A stretch of 64,000 nt of DNA, taken from Artemia franciscana (lineage: Eukaryota > Arthropoda > Branchiopoda > Anostraca > Artemiidae). The DNA is taken from assembly GCF_032884065.1 (NCBI RefSeq), contig NC_088875.1, positions 45,364,519-45,428,518 on the forward strand. Reading direction: 5' to 3'. A program made the translations under genes and the position numbers. This document shows positions 23,130-36,169 of the stretch, one piece after another. The notes beneath the pieces were generated by a model. The model was not told the origin of the DNA. It saw nothing but the letters and a program-made list of their open reading frames with translations, and did no database searches. Position 1 is the first letter of the stretch. Each line of letters begins with the position of its first letter.

Positions 23130-25274
23130 CAAAAGTAGTAGTAGAACAATTTTATTAGAAATAAACATTTCTTAATCAATAGCACAACATAAACGAAGCT
23201 TGCGAGGCTGTGCTAAATTCAAGGAAAATAAAGAGATAATATGGAGAGTGAGAAAAATATGGAGAATGATACCATATACCGAAATCAACACCAATAAAAA
23301 AGAAACATAAACAATGCATTACCTTGTGTGACCCTAAAACAACAACAAAAAATTCATAAATAGTACAAATGAATAACCTATGGAAACTTTATTTTAGTTA
23401 ATCTGTTTCAAAAGTATACCTACCGAGCAACTCCACACGTAAATCAGACTGGCCAAAGCTACCTATTTCCTTGATATCTATACTCAATTTATTCCAAAGC
23501 TTTGAAGCTCTGTAAATAAGTGAAAAAGGAGACCTACTTGAAACTAATCGAGGAACCTCAGTATTACCTCGTATCTGAGTAATGTGGTGGTGAACATCAG
23601 ACCTCTTACAAAATATTCCTGTAAAAAAATCAGGAAGGCTCTCACTGCAATACTTATATATAAAAATCAACGTATAAGAATCACGTAATCCAGCTGAAGG
23701 CATTATATTTAAATCTCTATACACAGACCTCAAAGACTCATGGTTCCCAACACCCCAAAACTCGGATAGCATTATTCTGGATCACACGGATTGGACGAAC
23801 TATCGAAGGGAAAGTACCAAACTAAATCGACGAGCAATTCAAAATGTAAGGGTAAATCAGGAAAAAGTGTAACAATCGTAGAACATTTGGGGGGAAAATA
23901 TGTTTTAATTTGCGCATGATACCTAAGTTACGTGACAATATTTTCAAAACTGACTTCACATGATCTTTAAATGATAGGGTTTCATCAACGTTGATTCCGA
24001 GGTATTTGGTGAACCTTGTTCGTTTAATAATTCCCCGCTCCGAAACCATTTCCGTAAACCAAGGGTAAAAATTCGGAGATCGAGAGAAAATAACAAAATT
24101 TGACTAATCTATACTCAGGTCAATGCGGTTTATTTTAAGCCATGTACATATCTTGCTTATTGCAGCATTTATCGTTGACATGAGCAGTTGTTCCGTAGGG
24201 GCAACACACACCAAGGTTGTATCATCAGCAAATAAGGGCAGAATAACCTGGGTCTTACTCGGACCGTTGTCAACAAAGTCGTCAATTTTGGGCAGAGCTT
24301 TCACAACATGCGGCAGATCATTAATAAAAATTAAAAACAGAGTCGGATTCAGTATGGATCCTTGGGGAAGCCTCCAATTAACAACATTTTTACTAGACAA
24401 AAATCCATGTAAATTGACATACTGTTGTCTATTATGAAGATAACTGCAAAGCAAACCCAATGTAGCACCCCTGAATCCATAGAATTCACATTTTTAATAA
24501 TATTCGATGGTCAACAGTGTCAAACGCCTTAATTAAGTCCAAAAATGTACCAGCTACCCTATGCTTTTTATCAAGAGCATCATTAGTTATAGTAGTAATA
24601 AATCAAATCGCCATTTCTGTTGTTCTACCCTTCCTGAAACCAAACTGATTTGGATGTAGAAGTTTATGACGTTCCAAATGCTCTTAAATTCTAATATTTA
24701 CACATTTTTCTAAAACTCGTGAAACAACAGGTAATAATGAAATTGGTCTATAATTTTCCAAATCATTCTTGTTACCACCCTTAAACACAGGAGTTATCCT
24801 TGCGATTTTAAGACAATTGGGGAACTTCCCTTGCTTAAAACAAGCATGAATAAGGGACGTAAATATATGTGAAACGCTTGGATATGCAGTTTTTAAAACA
24901 AGAAGGTTAATGGAATCACTCCCAGCCAAAGAACTTTTCATCTCAAAGATATTCTTACGAATTTCATCATGAGTGGCAGGTCTTAGATACGTTGTAACAT
25001 CGACAGAAGTACCCATAAAAGTCTCAAGCGGAGGATCATTATCAGAAGCTACTGTAGTACGAGAAAATCGAGCCCCAACAGCTGCAAAATGTTCCGAAAG
25101 GGCATTACATAAAAGGAAAATATTCTCAAAGCTCTTATTCTCAAAAATGAGAAAAGTGAAAGAATGATCATTCAAAAATGCTAATAAATTTAATTGGCGA
25201 AAATAACTAAAGAAAAAAAGCATGTCCACCCTTATAACTTTCGCTCGTTTTGCAACATATGCTAAAAAACACAA
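23130..25274 (-). pseudogene. Jockey/CR1-like LINE, RT and C-terminal part, left arm, inactive
   Basis: Reading the minus strand gives a nearly complete RT. ENYRPISLLP lies near 24745-24775, AFDTVDH near 24500-24530, LPQGSIL near 24350-24370, and the catalytic FADDT near 24220-24234. Then come the YLGINVDE thumb and a C-terminal region ending LLGRYTFETD at about 23400. The 3' UTR runs to about 23130. There is no endonuclease domain upstream. Inactivating changes include a TAA after CVNIRI and a TGA after TTEMAI; the latter is also present in the right-arm copy. This is a 5'-truncated, dead copy mirrored at 38400-40510 plus 42200-42275. Confidence 0.85.
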
Positions 25275-25565
25275 AAATTATCAATGAAAGCTATTATGAT
25301 AACACAGATGCTCTATAATACTCAGCCATGCAAAGTTAACACCCTATAAACTCAGTGACATTTCCTCTAACTATTCCCAAAAAGTTTCCTCTTAATACCC
25401 TTATGGTCATTAGTTACAGTAACCATAGAAGTAATGTTAATAGTATATACATAGTGCCCTCTGGCTAGTTCAGAACCTGCCACAATTTACCCTGAAAGAA
25501 CTAACTTAGTCATGTATGCCGTTCTTGAGAAATTCCTTTGTTATAGTTTCGACAATCTACATGCT
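25275..25565. other. Innermost part of the left arm
   Basis: Closely matches 38111-38400 reversed, with few substitutions. Homology stops at 25565 (CATAATTCG), exactly opposite the first base after the N gap. Confidence 0.8.
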
Positions 25566-26089
25566 CATAATTCGTTTACATCTACATGCTATATGCTCAT
25601 AGTTCAATCTACATCTACAATCTACATGCTCATAGTTCAACATCCTCCAAAATATTCATTGAAGGCTGCACCTTAACGCCCTTACATTGTATAATAGTAG
25701 TAGTAGCAATACGTGCATAACACCTGTGGTTATCATCAAAGTCTCAACTTAGTACAACCAACCGGTTCCTGAAGCATTGCTGATATATCCCCTTAGCAAC
25801 CTGTGTGGGCCTAGTATGTTTCACTTTAGTTCAAAAGCCTTCCGTGTCTTCTAATTGCAAACGAAATGTTGAGTTTACAGTTATTCACTTGGTTGGTCGT
25901 ATATATGGGGAAATGAGACCATCCAAGTGAACAACTATAAACTCAGCTATAAACTCTTCCGGAGAAATTTTCCCATGGAGAATTTCTCCTGGTGATAACT
26001 CTCCCATGGAGATTTTCCCGCGGAAGTTTCACCCTCCAGGTAAAAATCACCCAGAGAATTCAAACTCTGCTGAAAATTTGTGGGGCTCT
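25566..26089. other. Start of the unique spacer, with an imperfect hairpin
   Basis: ACATGCTCATA-type short repeats continue to 25640. At 25872-25945 an imperfect inverted repeat has stem TGAGTTTACAGTTATTCACT against TGAGTTTATAGTTGTTCACT (reverse complement) around a 28-base loop. No gene is seen. Confidence 0.5.
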
Positions 26090-28207
26090 GAAGGGTCACT
26101 TCATCCCAAAGACATAGTAATTAAACTTTTCAACTATACTGAACACGACGGCTGTGTCGAAATTTTGATCAGACGAATTTGAGGGAAAAGGGCGTGAGAG
26201 AGAAGCTAGTTACCGTCAAACTCTTTGGTTACTCAAACAGAGAACTTGGCCTTCAAATTTCCGTTCAAATGCGCCATCCCTATCTTCCAGGAACATTGGT
26301 ATGATACAATAGCCTCTGAGAAGAACGAAAAAAAAAAACAACAAAGAAACACACATCCTTTATCTTTCTCCTGGTAAAAAAAAACATTCCACATTTGTAT
26401 TGATAGGGTCTAGAAAACTCTACGGTAGGGTTCACTGATTTACTGAATTTGATAGTTCAATTTTGAATAAGATTCCATGACTTTTGGAGAATGTTTTCTC
26501 TTTTCAAAAATCAGGAACAATTTCTCAGGCTCGTAGCTTTTGATGGATAACATTAAAGTTAATGTATCTTATGTATTTAAAATCAACAGATACATCCAAT
26601 TTTCTGGTGCATCTATTGTAATAATTAAATAAAAAAAACTAGTTTTTTTAACTGAAAGTAAGGAGCGACATTAAAACTTAAAACGAACAGAAATGACTCC
26701 GTATATGAAATGGGTTGTCCCCTCCGCAGTCCCTCGCTCTTTACGCTAAAGTTTGACTCTTTGCCACAATTCTACTTTTTAAAACAATTAAAAACTTTTC
26801 CATTTCCAGGCTCGTAACTTTTGATGACAAAGACTAAATTAATTGAAACTTATATATTTAGAATCAGCGTGAAAATTCATTCTTTTGATGTATCTTTTAG
26901 CATCAAAATTCCGTTTTTTAGAGTTCCGTTTACTATTGAGCCGGGTCGCCCCTTACTACAGTTCTTTACCACGAACTGTTTGAAAAGAAAATAATTCGGT
27001 ATTTCGGGGCTTCTGACATTATTACTCCTTTGCGGAAGTTAGGCTCAAAATTGAAAAAGGATTATATTTTTTCTCTGGGCCCCTTCCACCTCTTAGTTCG
27101 TTTATTTTCCCGTTAGTTTTCACCTGTTTTCGCTTTATAGTTGTGTTATCTCTTAGCAGTTCTTTCGTTAGTTGAGTTATGGTTGTGGTATATATGTTTT
27201 ATCGCTCGTATAGTTGTGTTATTTTCAAATTATACTCCATAATAGAGAGGCTCCGAACACCCAGCATTGTATATTAAGCTCTGAATTTGACGTTTTTTTC
27301 TAACGTGACCAGATTCGTCCTGCGCCCTTTTCATTGAATTTTTTCCCCCATGGCATATTTCTCCAATGAAAGATCCTCCCACATAGACCCCTCCCTCAAC
27401 CCTACCCCCAAAACCAAAAAAATCCCCCTGAAAATGTCTGTACACTTCCCAATAACCATTATTATATGTAAACACTGGTTGAAGTTTGTAACTTGCAGCC
27501 CCTCCCCCAGGGACTGTGGGGGAGTAAGTCATCCCCAAATACATAGTTTTTATGATTTTCGACTATGCTGAACAAAATGGTTATCTCAAAATTTTGATCC
27601 GTTGACTTTGGGAAAAAAATGAGCGTGGGAGGGGGCCTAGATGCCCTCCAATTTTTTTGGTCACTTAAAAAGGGCACTAGAACTTTTCATTTACGTTAGA
27701 ATGAGCCCTCTTGCGACATTCTAGGACTACTTGGTCGATACGATGACCCCTGGGAAAAAAAAAACAACAAACAAATAAACACGCACCCGTGATTTGTCTT
27801 CTGGCAAAAAATGTAAAATTCCACATTTTTGTAGATATGAGCTTGAAACTTCTACAGTAGGGTTCTCTGATACGCTGAATCTGATGGTGTCAAGATCCTA
27901 CGACTTTTAGGGGGTGTTTCCCCCTACTTTCCTAAATAAGGCAAATTTTCTCAGGCTCGTAACTTTTGATGGCTAAGACTAAACTTGATGAAACTTATAT
28001 ATTTAAAATCAGCATTAAAATGCGATTCTTTTGATGTAGCTATTGATATCAAAATTCAATTTTTTAGAGTTTTGGTTACTATTGAGCCGGATCGCTCCTT
28101 ACTACAGTTCGTTACCACGAACTGTTTGAAAAATTCTGTTTTTAGAGTTTCGGTTATGTTGGACCGAATATCTCCTTACTTACAGTTCGTCACCACAAGC
28201 TTTGTGA
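26090..28207 (-). mobile_element. Old diverged HHE-type copy interrupted by a younger composite HHE
   Basis: Positions 26090-26624 and 28130-28207 are two halves of one strongly diverged HHE (AAAGACATAGTAATTAAAC; end TTACAGTTCGTCACCACAAG). They are split at the equivalent of the HHE 'ctattggtatcaaaattcc' region by the younger insertion at 26625-28129. This is a nested insertion. Confidence 0.75.
26625..28129 (-). mobile_element. Composite HHE with a 320-bp internal non-HHE segment
   Basis: It begins TTAAATAAAAAAAACTAG and first carries an internally deleted HHE (26625-26983, ending CTGTTTGA). A segment unrelated to HHE follows at 26984-27305 (AAAAGAAAATAATTCGGTAT ... GTGACCAGATTCGTC). A second HHE body then runs to CTGTTTGA at 28129. 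The same order, with a longer first unit, occurs at 45863-48773, so the arrangement moves or has been copied as one unit. Confidence 0.8.
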
Positions 28208-28689
28208 TAATGCATCGGTTCATCGAGTTAGTCCCTTTGGCTACTGAGAGAGTGGATTCATTTCTCAAGAAATTGTTGAACTCAAAAAGATTGAATTCAA
28301 CAAAATTCCAACTCAATCTTTTTGAAGGGTCCTTATTTGCAGGAATCAATCTTTATTTTTAAGGATTATGGGTTTTTATGAAGCATTGTAGCATTTGAAC
28401 AGCTTATGCAGTCCCTGACTGAGGAGGACAGACGTAAGAAATTCAGAGTTTAGTATCAATCTAGCGTATCGACCCGTGGAACAGCAATAAGCCATAAAAA
28501 AACACAATAAAGCCATAAAAACAGCAATAAGCCATAATAAGCCATAATAAAGTGCGGTATAGGTTGAATGAAAAAAATCGGGCCTACACACGTGGTATGG
28601 GCCAAATTCACATTTTGTCACAGAAGACCTAATTTAATGTTACTCAGTAATTTAATGTTTCTTAATTGTAGCAGCCAATTTTTTTTCTT
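28208..28689. other. Spacer sequence with short CCATAA-type repeats
   Basis: AGCCATAA and AATAAAGCC motifs repeat at 28490-28550. No gene is recognised. Confidence 0.45.
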
Positions 28690-28925
28690 ATTGGCTTCAT
28701 TTACTTCAAGATTTATGCCTCCAAAATTACCAATTCACTACAGCACGAAACCTCCTGAGGCCTTTATCGCTGCGCAAGCTCCCCTCCATCGCTATCTTTT
28801 CAAGTCTTCGTTCCTTACCCCATTCCTCGAAATTCCAACTTCCTCATGACGTGATTGTGACCTGATCATCAAATCCTTCCTCAACACCTCTTCCCACCCC
28901 GTTCAGGGACGACCTGCTTTTTGCT
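28690..28925 (-). pseudogene. Very diverged RTE-like LINE tail
   Basis: The order of short blocks (AAGCTCCCCTCCATC, then CAGGGACGACCTGCTTTTTG and CTTGGCCCA) follows the RTE-like tails at 18600-18780 and 32100-32250. Too diverged for a reading frame. Confidence 0.45.
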
Positions 28926-29707
28926 TGGCCCATACACTTTTCAAACTCTAGCAAAGGTTCCAAGAAAAAAATTTCTCTCTCCATGAGTAGTGCCATTATA
29001 AAGTGACCCTATTTACCAAATTTTCATTCCAGGTTCTTAATAAAATCTACTTACTTAGGTGTCAGTCATCCTCATGGGACGTTTAGGGGCCACAACTCCT
29101 GTCCATTCAGGCACAAAGACTTGGTATACCGCTCTATTTGGTGCGGTGCTCAATAACCAGGGTATATTAACGTTCTTTAAAGTTATTCATCCATTGTTAT
29201 TGAGGCCCTTATCGTGGACGACGGTCATGGAGAGATCGTTCAAGTGCAATTTTCGAGAGACGGATCGGCATCATTTATTCGACGTGACCGAGCCAGCGCA
29301 ATTGTTGGTTCGATGAAGAATGGTTTCGATGGGCTGGAGCCTTCGGCATACTTCCGTATTATATTGATTCTCGCAGTGTGTTTGATTCTCGCATTGCAAC
29401 CCAGAAACATGCATACAGTATATAGTACGCGGTTCCATAAAAATGTTAAAAAACCTCAAGAAATCCCGAAGAAAATGTCCTAGAGAAGATTTCTATAATC
29501 ATGGAGCGAAAGCTCGATATACGTCACAAAACACCTTTTACTACTTACACTTTATTACTCTGTAGAGACCCAAAATGCCTTTAATTAGCAACTAAGAGGC
29601 GTCAACCATTGACTCCGTGTTTGTGTAGAAAAATTTGTAAAACTACAACGAATCTAATTTCAAGTTTATTATAAGAAAATTTTATACATAAAAATCGTCC
29701 GATGACC
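28926..29707. other. Downstream region of PSMD6, including a probable 3' UTR
   Basis: A candidate minus-strand polyadenylation signal (TTTATT on plus, 29665-29670) lies 38 bases after the PSMD6 stop. Around 29045-29480, open frames exist on both strands, for example a minus frame reading NRAVYQVFVPEWTG and a plus frame reading IVGSMKNGFDGLEP. None has a known relative that I can name and none shows clear splice support, so they are left unassigned. Confidence 0.45.
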
Positions 29708-29882
29708 TTAGATGTTAATAACACGAGACAATTTTTGAATACGGTTAAGCAGATGGTCACCTTGTTTGATAGTGGATTGATACTGCCAATTCTTTGTGTC
29801 GGGTCGATTCGTTTCAACAATACCTCCAACCCGGTCGATGCGTGCATGTAAGCGACCGACAGCAATGAATCTAGCCAGCTCT
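29708..29882 (-). CDS. PSMD6: 26S proteasome regulatory subunit 6 (PSMD6/Rpn7), last coding exon
   Basis: This exon encodes [32 protein letters not shown] and [17 protein letters not shown] before TAA (29708-29710). That is the conserved C-terminus of Rpn7/PSMD6, the winged-helix part of its PCI domain and its final helix. The protein is a lid component of the 19S regulatory particle, where the C-terminal helices bundle to assemble the lid. The acceptor is a pyrimidine-rich tract ending TTTTTAG, with the exon starting at 29882 in phase 2 (AG|A split Arg). The residues match the family closely with no breaks, so the gene appears functional as far as visible. The next exon upstream is 4.1 kb away at 33989. 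Confidence 0.93.
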
Positions 29883-31680
29883 CTAAAAAGGAAAAAAGGA
29901 AGAAAAACAACTAAGAATCGATCTAAAGACCTATTCACAAAGACAATTTGCACCAATGTCTAGCTATGAAAATCAGCTGGTTTTAGGCCAAAAGATATCT
30001 CAGTTCTAGTCTGCTTCGTGACGACATTTAGCTATTAGCCCGACTCCCTGCCCAGTTTATTTAAATCAGCAAAGACTCTGTCAATTAGAGAGCTTCATCA
30101 TCAATTCTTAGCTTTATAGGAAACGATTTTCTTATTCTTCTTCTTGTTTAGATTATTAAAGAAATACTTTCACATAATTTCATCTCCATAATCAGATTTC
30201 GAGCTCCTGGTTTTGTATATAAAGCTGAGGTCAATCCCACTGAGCCACCGCAGGACTAGGAAAGGAACTGAGCAGTGAATTGAGATTGTCTATTTGAACT
30301 AGTTGAAACTAGCCAATCAGATCGATCTTACATTTATCTTTCTTGGGCCAAACATTCTGACTACAAGTATCAGCTAATATATTTTTTTTTATTATTATCT
30401 GAATATATATGTTAATAAAACTTCGCAATGAGTATGTTCTAAGCGAAGCTTTTGGAAGCGAGACGGTATCAGATTATACAACATCGAAGGAAAACAGCTT
30501 CAAAACTCCTTTTTTTCAGCTTTAGTATCAAATAGCGTTCAAATCTTTAAAATAGCTAACAGTAGCTTGTTTACGAGTACGACGTATAATGCCAGGCAAA
30601 GTTAAATATGGCCAAAATACCGTATCTAATGAGCCAAATTACAAACTACAAGTATACTTTAAGAAGAAGTATTTTTAAATTATCACCATGAACTCGAATT
30701 AAAAAATCTTCTCCCTTTTAAGATTAAGGTAAATTGTTGTTGCACGAAGGTATTTCGCAATTTGACACATTTCCGGTCTGCGCTACATATCTATTGAATC
30801 ATACTTTAAAAGAAGAGGCTTTTAAAGACACCGTAGAAGAAGAAGCTTAAGAAATACAAAAAACAGAAACAATCCAGATATACATAGATGTTCCGACATA
30901 TATAAAGAGGTTAGGTTAGAGGTTATTTAGACTCCAACACGAGTCAAGGTCAGGGTTGCCACTTAACTTTGGCACTATCTTACCGACAAAAAAGGTATTG
31001 CAAGATTAGAAACAGTTCTGCCTTTAGGAATTTTACGAGAAATAGCTTTAGAAAAAAAATCTGAACATATACAGTGCGCTAACAAGAGTTGTTTCTCAAT
31101 TATTCTGCTAAGCATTGTCTCCTGTCGTTAATCAGAGTAAGCTGCAAGCTTGCGTTTTGTGCCTCTTTTTTTAAAGCAGTGGTAAAAGCCAAGAAACCTC
31201 CCAGAGGAAAGGGAATTGTGTTCCCTTTTCATAGCCAGGGAAACAGTCACTGGTCATGCCAATCCTTTCATAGCAAAAAACGGTTTCGGCCCTGCTTGAG
31301 TGTGTTCCCAGAGGTTCACTTTTCTGCTCTTTTATTGGCACAAGAGTATGTACGCTAATAATGTTTTACTCCTCTCTATTACCTTCACTCTTTTATCATG
31401 CATAGTCAATTCTTGAACAAAAATTTTTAATCCGTATTGTGATGCAAACATACTAAAGTATTTTGTCTCTTCTTCTTAGTGGCGGAAACTTAGGGAGACT
31501 TGTAGGTCTAACATTTTCTCAAAATATTCTGCCCGTCTCTATTTAACACAATATCACAAATAAAGGAATTTGTTCTATCACAAATTGTGTCTTGTAAGCA
31601 AAAATCGCAAAGCTCTTATTCATCAGGGATGAGGAAGTTACATAAACGTAACTTTGGTATAAATGTCATTTAAATATATG

Positions 31681-31955
<275 letters not shown>

Positions 31956-32049
31956 CAACCAAAGTCACATAACATTTATACAACTAATAATCATACTAAA
32001 GTTACATAAATTTAATTTTGGTAAAAATGTCATTTATAACAAACGTCAT

Positions 32050-32300
32050 TTATATAAATGTAACTACTACTACTTTTACTAATATTAACAACTCAGGCTA
32101 ACACAGCTACGCACGCTCCTCCTCCATCCCAATCCATTCAAAGCCTCCTTCTTTACATCCTCCCAGTCCCATTTCCTTCAAATCTTTCTTTATGACATCC
32201 TTCGCCCCAATCGTGGGGGACCTGCCTTCCATTTAGCCCAAGTGGAAAAGGACAATCTTTGGCAATCTACCACCCTTCATCCGCAGAAATGTAGCTTGTT
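32050..32300 (-). pseudogene. RTE-like LINE 3' tail in the PSMD6 intron
   Basis: Blocks such as CACGCTCCTCCTCCATC, ATGACATCCTT, GGACCTGCCTTCC and CAATCTTTGGCAATCT follow the same order as 18620-18800. The end carries ACTACTACT at 32063-32073 joined to the microsatellite side. This is only the 3' few hundred bases, as is typical for 5'-truncated LINE insertions. Confidence 0.65.
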
Positions 32301-32460
32301 GGTCCTAATTATTTTATTCAGAAGGTCCTTGTCAATGACTTGTTTAAAAGAACATTTTCTGACTAAGGAATTGACTAAGAATGATATTACTTAAAACGCA
32401 AGTCACCCACCCTCTCTGCCCTGTATACGGGGACAATATTAAAACAATTTTTATTTTCCC

Positions 32461-32781
<321 letters not shown>

Positions 32782-33988
32782 AGCATAGACGTCAGATTCT
32801 GCAGAATTTTGCCATTAACCAGGACTCACACTGAATTTTCAAATTTAGAAATAATGGTCGCCATTTCACAAATTTGGCGAATAATGGCAAAATTACAATC
32901 ATCATTTGTTTTTCTTTAACCATATAATAGCAGAACAGGTAATGGTCTAAACTCTCGAAATTACAAACAAGATTTCAAAATTTAACGATTTCATGTTATT
33001 GGGTAAAGCTTGCCATGATATTTTGCCAAACGCACCCCTATTTTTTATGACTACTCACAAAACAGAGGGGCAAAATCACCCTGTCTTTAACCTGCTCTAA
33101 GGACACCATTTCATAAAAAAAAGCGAAAAAATTAGAAAACCACTCTTACTATTCTTTAACATTCTCGATGTTCAGATAACTTATCATTCTTTCCTAGATC
33201 GTACAATAGCAGAACAGGCAGTATTCTAAAATCTTGAAAATACACCATTGTAATGGCTACATACGAAATAATCTAAATAAAAAAAGATAACAATTCATAC
33301 TAGTATCTTTTAAGATAACGTATAAACTTCAAATTTAAGGAAAATTTAAGATGCCGGTAATAGCCGATCTTCATTCGTCCTAAATCGCTGTTATTGGAAA
33401 TACTACTAACACCACCAAAAAAAAATAGCTAAGAATGATCACTAAAATAGACCTCAACACCGCGCTGATTTATCGGCACCACGCCATCAATGAAAGACGC
33501 AACGGCAAATGTTAGCTGATTCTCTTTGTACTACACTATCGTAATTTTTTTTTTTTTTTTTGAAAATATACTTAGCATCTTTATTTAGAAAGGGGTCCTT
33601 ATATATGCGTTTTTTTTTGTATTGTTTTTTCATTTGCCTTCCTGAGTTTTCTGTCTCGTTACGGTTTACTTTAAAAGGTTGATTTTTTTCTCTTATTTTA
33701 TATTTTTTTTTTCCTTTTTTTATTGAGCCCTTAAGACGACTTGGGCGGAGTTACTTACCGAAATATCTGCTTTGTCTTTTCTTTTCACTTCTTTTTCACT
33801 GGCTGAAAATCACCCCCCACTGCATGGATTCCAAATTATTTCTATATTTTTCCCAATTTGTTTTCTTTTTGTCAGAGGACTAGCGGAAGTTCTAGAGTCT
33901 ATTTCTTTGAAGGACGAAAGCAAATGAAAAGGAAGGAAGGGGGCAAATAAAAAGGAGAAGGGGATTAAAACAAAGGTTTAAAACTCAC

Positions 33989-34105
33989 CTATCAATAAAC
34001 TCAGTGGTGACATCGAACGCTCTAGCCATATAATCCAAGGTCAAACTTCTATAGGAATCAAGGAGCTGATTATACGCAATAATGCGCATTTCCTTCACAT
34101 AATAT
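33989..34105 (-). CDS. PSMD6: PSMD6/Rpn7, penultimate coding exon
   Basis: 117 bases encode [32 protein letters not shown] and TTEFIDR, matching the PCI-domain stretch of PSMD6 that directly precedes the last-exon sequence. The acceptor is TTCAG before 34105, entered in phase 2. The donor is AG|GTGAG after 33989, and the split Arg codon joins in frame to the exon at 29882. Together the two exons give about the last 97 residues of a protein that is usually near 390. I found no further upstream exon between 34106 and the gap at 38034, nor anywhere in the right arm. Confidence 0.93.
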
Positions 34106-34623
34106 CTGAAATGTGGTGAAAAATATCGGTCATGCTTGATTTCTTGCTCGATGCGCGCTTAAAACGAGAAGAAGTATGCGAATAAGAGCAAAGGGCCTAA
34201 CCTAGCTAACCTATTTCTAACCTAGGCTATCATTTCTTCATTAAATCTCTTATTTTTCTTAAACTCAGCGAATAAAGGGTACTTGGTAACTTCCTAGAGG
34301 TCATCTTCACCCCCTCTCTTACCCCAAAAACTAAAAAAAGTAATTTTTCTTTCTTGCTCAATTTTTTTATTTAATTATTTTCAATGTATCTCTCGTAATC
34401 TTATTTTCACTTCCTTTCCCTTTGCTCATTTCAATTTGCTCCCATTTTTGTTTTCTTTGTCCATATCTTAGACAAAACATTGCCATTGATCCACCTTAAA
34501 AAACACAAGGTTCTCAAATAAGAACACTCGTTATTCAACTACTAATAATCCATTCCAACTTCTATAATCTTTTATTAGTTCGTGTGCACGTTTTTATTTT
34601 CACAAGATAGAATAAAATATTTG
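34106..34623. other. Intronic sequence upstream of the PSMD6 exon
   Basis: AT-rich, with no coding or repeat signal recognised. Confidence 0.4.
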
Positions 34624-35052
34624 CAAATAACAGTTCAAATAGAATATATCTTTTATTAGACAGTGAAAAATAATGACAAAAACTCATATTTAGACAATGA
34701 CACTGACAAGTGAAAAGATGACAACAATATTTCAACCACATATATATGGACCGTCATTAGCAGACATACTAAAGTAATACAGTTAAAACCAATGATGTTT
34801 ATGCAAAGTTTTGAAAGGAATACCGTTTATACCAAATATCAAAATTATACCAAGTTTGTATACCAATTATATATTTTAACTTTATACCAATTTATATCAA
34901 ATTTTGGCATAAATTTCATTGGTTTTGATTGTATTACTTTGGTATATCTGCTAACGACGGTCGCTGTATGTGTGATCGAAATATTCAAAGGTTTTTGTCA
35001 TTGTTTTTCACTGTCAAATAAGAGGTTTTATTCTAATTTGAACTGTTATTTG
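34624..35052. mobile_element. Palindromic MITE-like foldback element
   Basis: The left end CAAATAACAGTTCAAAT (34624 onward, arm to about 34800) is the reverse complement of the right end ATTTGAACTGTTATTTG (about 34915-35052). Matching inner blocks include CAGTGAAAAAtAATGACAAA and GACCGTCaTTAGCAGA. Arms of about 140-170 bp surround a 115-bp centre rich in TATACCAA. The 107-codon open frame 34792-35115 runs across this palindrome and is not a gene. It lies in a PSMD6 intron. Confidence 0.85.
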
Positions 35053-36169
35053 TATGTCATAGAAAAGCAGTGTGGTTTTCTAAAATACCTAAAATTGAAC
35101 ATTTATAACGCTTAGTATAATCAATGATTTTGTCAATTTAATTCAGTGACTAAAGGGTTCTTGCTAACTTCCGAGAGGTGATTTGCATCCTCTTTTACCC
35201 CGGGAATGAAACAAATCATTTATTATTTCTTGCTCAATTTGTGTTTATTTCTACGCAACGTTTCACTCTTATATATGTTTAACATATAAATAAAATGCTT
35301 CACTCTGATTTTTAATTTTCTTTTCATTTCCTTTCCCCAAGCCTTAGATATGGTGTTGCTAATGGTTCTACTAAGAAGGCAAAAAACTTAATTCTACTAT
35401 AAAAACAAAAAATAAAGATTACTATAATCGATGATTCTGTTTTTTTGACGACAAAAGTAAAAAATAAAACTTGAGAACCTAAATCAATCATCATCTAAAA
35501 TATGTATCGTTGTTCCATTAAGACAAATGTTTTCTGATCAAAATATCGCACTTAAATGTTCATAAGTGTAAACATTTCTTAACATTAGTGTAAGATTATT
35601 CCTTAACTTTTCATCGGAAAGTAAAATAGACTGGCAGGGTCGGATGCAGAATTAATGTGCCGTTTAAAATTTGGCTCCCCACCAGTATTTTACTCCTCTA
35701 ACCCTGTAATTAGTGTTATTTTTGATATTCCGGAGAATGGTGCGTGCCCCTAAACCCACCTCTTGGATCGACCCCCTATAGACTAAACATTTAGAAAACT
35801 GTTTTCAATTAAAAATGCACCAATATAAAACATATGAAATAATGACTATGCAAAGACGATGGGCAATATGAGAAAAACTACAACTGTGGTTTTGGGTTGA
35901 GGGTAAAAAGTTTTACCAGGATGAAATATTTTAGCTCCCGAACCTCTAGGAAGGAAAAATTGGCTTTAAACGATGGAAAAACTATTATAACGATTTTTGC
36001 AATCCGCGTAAAAAACTTTGCTTCTCTACAAACAAATAATTCGCTCTTGATCCTCAATGAAACAAAAATATTTCTCTCACTGTTTCACTAGTGAAGTTCT
36101 CCAGATTAAAAAAAAAGTAAAATGTTGGAGGTTTTTACGATTACTGACGCAATTAGTGTGATTTTGAGG
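35053..36169. other. Spacer sequence, nothing recognised
   Basis: AT-rich, probably still intronic to PSMD6. Short frames lack support. Confidence 0.4.

Larger units (their letters stand above)
6403..25565 (+). repeat. Left arm of a giant inverted repeat
   Basis: Reading this arm forward reproduces the reverse complement of 38111-64000. Anchors include 6403/64000, 7998-8216/62190-62411, 13543/58580, 14624/57208, 18726/49190, 21297/44082, 23180/42200, 24973/38712 and 25565/38111. The sum of paired coordinates shifts from about 63685 near the centre to about 71830 at the GPCR-like gene and back to about 70400 at the outer end. This reflects insertions and deletions between arms rather than lack of homology. 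Base divergence is a few percent. The outer limit cannot be seen because the partner runs off the window. Confidence 0.95.

Noticed and set aside
29059-29483. Overlapping frames on both strands near the PSMD6 3' end
   Set aside because: Both strands look weakly coding, but upstream stops and no recognisable family or splice structure prevent a call.
34792-35115. 107-codon frame
   Set aside because: Runs through the palindromic MITE; AT-rich and low complexity.
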